Positions 57,143-64,000 of a DNA stretch of 64,000 nt are shown piece by piece (position 1 is the first letter of the stretch; each line of letters opens with the position of its first letter). The stretch is from Eulemur rufifrons (lineage: Eukaryota > Chordata > Mammalia > Primates > Lemuridae), in contig NC_090989.1 of the NCBI RefSeq assembly GCF_041146395.1, positions 244,580,843 to 244,644,842 of the forward strand, given 5' to 3'. The notes beneath the pieces were generated by a model that searched no databases, was not told the origin of the DNA, and saw nothing but the letters and a program-made list of their open reading frames with translations. The translations under genes and the position numbers were made by a program.

Positions 57143-57260
57143 GAAAAGATTTACTGAGTGCTTATTTTGTGCCAAGAACGGTACTAATGACTCATTTTAC
57201 AATTTCCTTATGAAGAAAACTTTATAATATGTTAAGTAGCCTGATTGAAAGATGCAGGAT
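57143..57260 (-). repeat. MIR fragment, antisense
   Basis: 'tttactgagtgcttattttgtgccaagaacggtactaatgactcattttacaatttcc' is the antisense MIR core. Confidence 0.7.
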
Positions 57261-57339
57261 TGACTGGGCCAAGTCTTTTTTAATAGCCTAAGTTTCTCTG
57301 GATGCCAATAAACAATTCAGCTAAGCCAAATACAAGCTA

Positions 57340-57480
57340 ATTCACTCATTCAACAATTAGTGAACACCTCTAAGTGGCAGTCATGGAATTTATGTATATT
57401 GTAGAATAAATAGACATTGTTCCTATCTTCAAAAAGCTTATAGTCTAGGGAAAGACAATGAAACATAAGCTTACAAATAA
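57340..57480 (+). repeat. Old interspersed repeat, family unresolved
   Basis: 'tcactcattcaacaattagtgaacacctctaagtggcag' and 'ttgttcctatcttcaaaaagcttatagtctagggaaagacaatgaaacataagcttac' resemble a common ancient mammalian repeat (aacaaatatttattgagcacc...ctcatggagcttacagtctagtgg), whose name I cannot fix. Confidence 0.5.
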
Positions 57481-59379
57481 GTATATAATTATAAGTTGTC
57501 CCATATATTCTGGAGGAAGAAAGTATGGGTTTCTAGTTGTTTCAAGTAACATTGAAAGAAATATATTATTCAAGATGGAACTATGTCAGCATGGGCATAC
57601 CATGTTGGTTAAAGGAAAGAGGAAAAGAGCCACAGACCTTCAGTGAAAAGCAAAGGGAAGGATTCAATTGTGAAAACTATCCATCAATTAAAAAGTCCAC
57701 CATCAAAAATAATGAAAAGAAACATAATAATATGTTGAAATTTTGGGCTATGCCTGGTTAAACTAATTCTGTGATTAGAAAGTCAACATTTTGTTTTATG
57801 TTTTCTTTATAATATAAAACTTTTGAATAGTTATAATGATGATGGAATTCAAAATATAGAAAATTCAAATACTGAACAATAGTGCAACATGTTCTTTATG
57901 GCTAAAAGAGAGCACTGAAAGAAATAATAGAGCTCTGTGAATAACCCATATTTGTAGCAGAGAAAAGAACTTAAGTCCTTTAGGTGATAGAATGTCTCTG
58001 TAACTTCAGCTGAAAAGGGAATCAATGAGTGGCAGAAGATTGAAGTGGCAGGTGCAAAAGTATGTATTATTTATATTCATCATTTCAACAATGGCAGAAG
58101 AACCACATTAAGCTTATGAACATCTTTTCTTCACCAGATGTTTGGCAAAAGACCGTAAATAATGTATCTTGCTAATTAATTAAAAAAAAAAAACTACGAG
58201 GCTACTTTACCAATTAGTCTGTGTAGCTGATTTTCAATAGAGGAAAAAAAGTGTCACTGTGGTCAGCCCACAAACAGTGCTTCCCAAACTGGTCCATTTC
58301 ACAACTGACACATACGGGAATAAAACAAGTACAAGGATAAAAGAAAGAAAAGAGAAAATATAAGAAGAGGAATGGAAAAATAGAAAGGAAATGGCAAGCA
58401 TTTGGCAAACGGAAGCTTTATTATCATTATGATTACTATTAAGTAACAGAGATAGGACGTGGCACAGAGGGAGAAAAGGAAGGGAAAATATTCTGGGAGT
58501 CAATTCCATTATCAGGAATTAGGTTCAATTATCAGGTTCAGAAATAACCCAAAGTGATAATTGTGTTTAGGCATATGCTATGTATGTATTATGCTAATGG
58601 TATTGGAAACAAAATAGGATATATCACAAAAGATGCATACAACTTTAAAAACAAAAATGTTAAAAACAAAAATGTTTAAAAACAAAAATATAGCAAATTA
58701 CCAATCAAAATGAAAGTGGATACAGCCGCATAACACATGACAATCTTTTTTTCTCTCTTTTTCAATATTAGAAGCATATTGATAAAATATTCATGCAAGA
58801 TAAAGAATATGTCTTCATTTTTCTTACTTTTGGACAGCACTGAATGTGTGTCAGGGACACACATGGAAACGTAGCATGACTAGATGTCTTAGTGAAGTTT
58901 CTGAATGTTTAAACATTTACTATTTGAGGCCTCCTTGGTATGAGAGTCTAATTCACTTTGGCAGTTGACAGTTTGTTGGCAGTTTACACTTGCTGAGTGC
59001 ACCTGACTCTGTCAGTCCTTTTTCACAAGCTACCTTCCTGTCACATTGTGAGCAACCTTTCTTCCACTTTCACAAAGGATGTCTTTTTTGTATTATTTTC
59101 CTCATGAAGATTTAAAGTGACTGCATGGTGAAAGGCCACATAATCACTCTTTGTGATGACACCATGTCTCTCTAGTCTAGATATCAAAATATCATAAATG
59201 TGACATTAAAAAAAAAGCCAACTGGTCCAGAAATGTTTCTGTAAGTTACAACCTAGTCCTGAATGGATATTGAAAGTCAGGCACTTGGTTGAAATTTGTG
59301 ACATTTGTTTTTTTCTTGGTTTAAGAATCTATACTTCTGTAATAAAAATAAGGAAGAAAAAAGATGCAAAGATATACAG
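57481..59379. other. Single-copy AT-rich sequence
   Basis: Nothing assigned apart from a tandem repeat of three ttaaaaacaaaaatg units at 58645-58690. Confidence 0.4.
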
Positions 59380-62039
59380 AGAAATAATTATGCATAATCC
59401 TAGAGTTGGATGTATTATTAATCCTCCCCAGAACTCTGTGAAAGGGCATTTGTGTGATCCCAAGAACTGTTACATGATAAAGAGAGCGAAGAACAGGGGG
59501 AATACTGATATCCTTACGATAACAATCCTAGCGAAGTTGCACAAAGCGTTAGTGAATCCAAATGCAGGCTGGATTATTATGGCTGGTACAGCACCATGCA
59601 AGAAAAGAGAAGAAAGACAAAGAGTCAGAAAGTCCTTGGGTCACCACAGAAAAAAATTTTATCACTCCACACCACAGCCTGCAAATACTGTACAATAACT
59701 TCATTCTGTGGACAGCAAGCAGCTTGACTAGTTTGGAGAATGGAAAGTAAATACAGGCATCAAAAAGAAAAACACAGCACAAAAAGAATAACTTGTGTTG
59801 CACAAGTTGAGAGATGTAGAAAGAGTAAAGATGGGAGGTTTCATCTCAAAATTAACCTCCCACAGAGTTAGTCTTGTATGGACATAATTTCTGAGTCTTT
59901 GTAAATCTAGTAAGAAGTCTTCTCTGAAAGCTTTTAAAGTGCCTGGCGTAGCATATAATTGGAGGAGTGAGAATGGAAATATGACTTCCCTATCACCAAC
60001 ATGTAGATTCCTACAGTTTTTTTTTAATAGAAATTAAGCAAGAAGAAATATTAAGAAATTTTGAGCAAAAGTTAAGGGTGTTATTTAAAAACTCATAAGG
60101 GTACTGTACTGATATTTTTAGTACCCTTGATGAATTCATGAAAAGTGAAAATTAAAGCAAAAAGATGTTTGTTGGCTCAAAATAGACATTTAACAAGCCA
60201 TAACTTAAAAAATAAATTTTCAGTGATGTTAATCAAAAGATATTATCAATATTAGAGAAGTATTCTAATATTCAACAGACCAGGTAACATTTTATTTGGT
60301 AATATCATGTGTCAACTACATGCCGGCTTTAAGAAGAGTTATTTCTATGAGAAAAAAATTTTTAAATACTGACTGAAACACATTCAGTCATAATCATATC
60401 ACAAATTATTAAGATTAGAAATATTTTACTCCAGAAAGAGAACTGAAAGATAGAAATTGCAGTGCTTCAAGAACTGAATTATTAGTCCACAGTTAAGTAT
60501 TAAAAATAAAACTTACAATAACTGTACCAATAAATAATTCATTACTGCCAAGAGAAATATTAAAATTAAAATTGAGGATTATCAAAAGAACAATGATAAA
60601 TACTATGTATCAAGAAGTGTTTTGTTGCAAAGATTAAAATCCATCCTAAGAGAAGAGCTAATTTAGTTTGTTTCAACAGACAAAAAAGAGATTAGAAACA
60701 AAAAGCTACTCTTGTTTGAAAAATAAAAGTCGGAGAACTACTTCAAGCAGGCCTTAAAAACTATACAAATTGCCAGCTAAATTTTATTAAAATTATGAAA
60801 GAAGATAAAAGGAAAAAATTAAGAATTCAAACACAAATCACATGTCAATTATTTAAATGTGAAAGATGGCAAGGAGATTGAAGTCTTTCTAGACTTCTAT
60901 TATTACCAAAACATTGGATATATTCATTTGAAATGCATATATCAGAGAGGAGGTTTAGCATACACTTAGAGGATTCTGATTGATTGTTTTGTAGTATCAA
61001 AAGACTTTCAGAAGTTTGGCCCTTGTTTTGTTCTTTCAGATACCCATTTTCTCAAGAACTCCTTAATGGTACATGGAGAATACAAAATGCTATTTTGACA
61101 TATTGAACCTACAAACCATACTGTAGTTACAATTATTCATATCATGTATGATGAGTAGAAAATGGAGGAGAAAATGAAATGAAGAAAAGAGAAGGACAAA
61201 GGAACCATAGGAGAAATTTAACGGAGAGAGAGAATTTTAAAATAGCTGAAGCCAGACACACCTGCAGAGACTTTTAGTAAATTATACAGTAACTATTCCA
61301 ATGTGAGGAGCTATATAGATGCTTGACAAATACTTTAATGAAGGAGGACCACAAAATAATCTTATAATGAATGTTTAGAGGGAATTAGATCTAAGAAACA
61401 CGCAATTGGAAGATCCCTAGGTCCCTAAATGACCTGTGATTTCAAATTCTAAGCAAAGAAGCAATCATTCCCATGATCTTTATAAATGATTGTTTAGTTT
61501 CTGGTTAAATTAAGAACCTATTCAGCAATATATGACAATATTGGAAAATTTTAGTTGCTGACATTTTAGCAAGTTAAGCCTTATTTTGATTAACAATATA
61601 TCTTGATGTAACTTTTCATACTTGATTTTATTTTAAGCTGCAAGAATTTAAATACTCTCATATGACATCCTTAAAATATTTGAAAATATATTTGTCCTTT
61701 TCAAATTGAATATCTTTGGTTATTTTCTACAGTTTTGTTTTGTCTGTGTGTTTTATGTATAATTCGAACTCAAATAACATTGGATTGCCATATACAAAAG
61801 ACATCACATTTTGAATTATATGCGTCCTTTGTATAAACTGAAGATCAAACTATAACAAACATTTCAAAGTGGTATTATACTCTTTCTTTCTGCTTTTATG
61901 AACTAGATTATTACACCAACCTTTATTCTAATAAGATATAAAAATCCAGACTTTCTCTATGTCTCTGTCTTTCTGTCTCTCTTTGTATATGTGTATACGA
62001 ATGTGTAAGTATGCACAGATCTGTATGAAGTCAAGGAGG
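59380..62039. other. AT-rich sequence, nothing assigned
   Basis: The 142-codon frame 59270-59698 shows no domain or family resemblance, though its 3' part is GC-richer and could be an unrecognised old repeat. From 59700 to 62040 I see only AT-rich single-copy sequence. Confidence 0.35.
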
Positions 62040-62520
62040 ATTTACAAGACAAGGCGACCACGTAGAGGGAAAAGAATCAAACACAAAGCCAGTACAGGAG
62101 CCTGTTGGTGACCATGAAAAATGTCCCTCTCAAATTTCCTGCAAAAGGGCGAATAGCTGGTAGTCCACCTTCTGCTCTTATTGCTGTATCGTGGCGCAAT
62201 GCTGAAGACACGCTTACACTGGGCCACTTCCAGCCAATTACTGAGCATGGCAAGGGTACAAATTCAGGCCAGTTACTGCACATTTTGAGGACTGCCTGTC
62301 AGCCTAGGTGAAATGTTCTTATAACTGCGATATAGATTGAGACCCTTCCCGCACACCATTCCATCCTTCCTCTTCCCCTTCACGGGAGTTAGATCCAAAA
62401 GTATCTTTCCACCCTCTCTAGCACCCTCTTCCTTCACAAGCATTCTAGTGAATACATCTGTCTAATTTTGTCTTTGCGTCTGATTCTTGGATGACCTAAA
62501 CTAAGAGCCTCACGTTCAGT
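62040..62520 (+). repeat. Unresolved, possibly LTR-like, GC-richer block
   Basis: About 480 bp with clearly higher GC than its flanks and an ending (gtgaatacatctgtctaatt, tttgcgtctgattcttggat, gacctaaactaag) that recalls the R/U5 end of some LTRs. No TG...CA borders or duplication were found. The three overlapping 68-codon frames are chance. Confidence 0.3.
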
Positions 62521-62739
62521 GCCGCATTTCTCTGCAATTTTTAAGTGGTGTCTAAGAGCCTAAGTACAGGTTTCACCAGTCTCACAGGGTAGAAAGGAAA
62601 AAAAATGGAGTTAAGGTGATTAGACAGGAGGACTTTCTGCAAGTACCCCAGGCTCTTAGTAGAAACCTCTGAACTTTACTCACTAGGATAAAAGAAAAAA
62701 AAAGGCTTCAAAAAGCCTGAAATGCATCTTTCAATCACT

Positions 62740-63900
62740 CAATTCTACATTTTTAAAAAGGTAATCTACTCCTAGCCTAACTTTTTGTCAGACTCAAAAA
62801 TCAATGCTCTCTTGAGCAGTAAAACATAATTAAGACACGAAACTGTATCATAATTTGTCACATATCATGCTGAGCACTCAATCAATAAATTTCTAAGCAT
62901 GTGAGAAAAGAAAACCTTACTAAGAAAAAAAGAAACAAGAGAATAAACCTACAGGCAATTCAGATAATGACATTATCATAGGAAAAAATTAAAGTAATTA
63001 ATATTGACATGTTAAAAAATAAATGTCGAGACAAATAATTGTATCTGAGAACCAGAAATTATAAAAAGATATCAAATGGATATTATACAAAATAAAATAT
63101 AAGAACTAAAATTGAAAATTAATGGCTGTGTTTAATAGATTATATAGAGCTAAAGAGAAAATTAGTCAACTGGAAATTAGATAAGTGGAAAATATCCAAA
63201 TGGAAGCAATGACTTAAAAAAGAAAAATCAAGAAATGAGTGTGATATATAGAATATATTGAAAAAGTCTAACAATGTATAATTGGAGTTACAGAATTTTA
63301 AGGGAAACAAATGAGGTAGACAAAAAATTGATAATAGCTATTTTTTCTAAAATTAAAGACATCTAGTGATAAAATAAAAATAATGTAATACTTCTTTGTA
63401 TGACCAAGTAATAGGAATTTGATATATCCTTATACATTAAATGACTTTCAAATATAAAAAAATATGTAAAAAGCTATATTCAGGCATTGGACTATAAGCA
63501 GCACAAGACAGCAATTTCTGAGAAAGGGAAAACAATGTGAGCCTTGTGATTGCTAAACTTATATCCTGCATAGAACTTTCAGGACATAATACAAAGAGGG
63601 AACCCAAACAGAGTCTAGTAGATTTCCTGAGTAGAGAAGTAAGTGTTCATAATTTTAAAATGTCAAGAAAGCTAGAATTTGTGAGGGAAAGTACCAGAGA
63701 AGAGGTAGCTATATATAGAATGAATTCTGAAGATTTACAGAACACATGCATGTGTAGAAAATGCCAAAACCAGATGGAAAAAAAAATCACTAGAAAGGCA
63801 GTAAAACAACACTCAAAGTTCACACAGGAACAGTAATTTTTTCTGTTACTTACAGACATGGGGAAATACATCCTAATACATGGGGCAAAGAGTAGAGTGT
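62740..63900 (+). repeat. L1M 5'/ORF1 region, sense
   Basis: 'gagcagtaaaacataattaagacacg', 'atgacattatcataggaaaaaatta', 'taatattgacatgttaaaaaataaatg', 'tagagctaaagagaaaattagtcaactggaaattagataag' and 'tgtataattggagttacagaa' parallel L1M 5' and ORF1 wording in order. No intact frame. It may run past the window end. Confidence 0.5.
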
Positions 63901-64000
63901 TCAGAAGGGATTATTTCTGAAGTAGGACCAAATTATTAATAGCTCTTGAATAAAAATTATTTTGAAGTTGTCTAAGTTTAAAGCAAACCTCAGAAAGACA

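Noticed and set aside
59270..59698. 142-codon plus-strand frame
   Set aside because: Lysine-rich from A-rich sequence, without any known domain. No processed-pseudogene signs.

Overview
This window is non-coding mammalian nuclear DNA. The repeats point to a strepsirrhine primate, most likely a Malagasy lemur. The main evidence is a full-length dimeric Alu at 44141-44491 with an extended A/T-rich linker and a right arm of the type I associate with lemurs. Two L1 3' ends (48689-48740 on +, 55413-55490 on -) also share a tail sequence that I associate with strepsirrhine L1s rather than human L1PA. I recognise no protein-coding exon, tRNA, rRNA, snRNA or CRISPR array. Nearly all open frames are under 100 codons. 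The longer ones are either L1 ORF2 or resemble no family I know. The window looks like intergenic or deep intronic, AT-rich 'gene desert' sequence.

Layout. 1-15 kb is old L1 debris (ORF2 scraps, a composite L1M at 3455-5390, and an L1M at 10600-13930 split by an antisense L1 3' end), with an antisense Alu monomer, a Tigger-type DNA transposon, L2, MIR and one internally deleted Alu. 15-34 kb is the least repetitive part, with scattered MIR, L2, MER5-type and Tigger fragments, microsatellites and a few stretches that could be conserved non-coding elements. 34-42 kb is mostly single-copy, with an L1M 3' end, L2, MIRs and an unusual CpG-rich L1 5' fragment (38942-40461). 42-56 kb is a dense nest of retroelements: L1M split by a solo LTR, L1M split by an LTR-like piece and an Alu, a mariner remnant split by a younger L1, an internally deleted older L1, another antisense L1M split by a 115-bp L1 tail, and an AluJ-type element. 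56-64 kb is mostly unassigned AT-rich sequence ending in an L1M 5' region.

There is no sign of a new gene system. The most informative structures are insertion histories. (1) A young L1 at 46217-48799 has a 17-bp target-site duplication, a twin-priming 5' inversion and a short candidate 3' transduction, all inside the end of a mariner-like element. (2) A 1.5-kb L1 piece keeps its 5' terminus and lacks its 3' end, yet is flanked by an 11-bp duplication. (3) A 38-bp poly(A)-tailed micro-insertion with a 15-bp duplication lies inside a MIR. Family names come from memory of consensus sequences; no database was searched.
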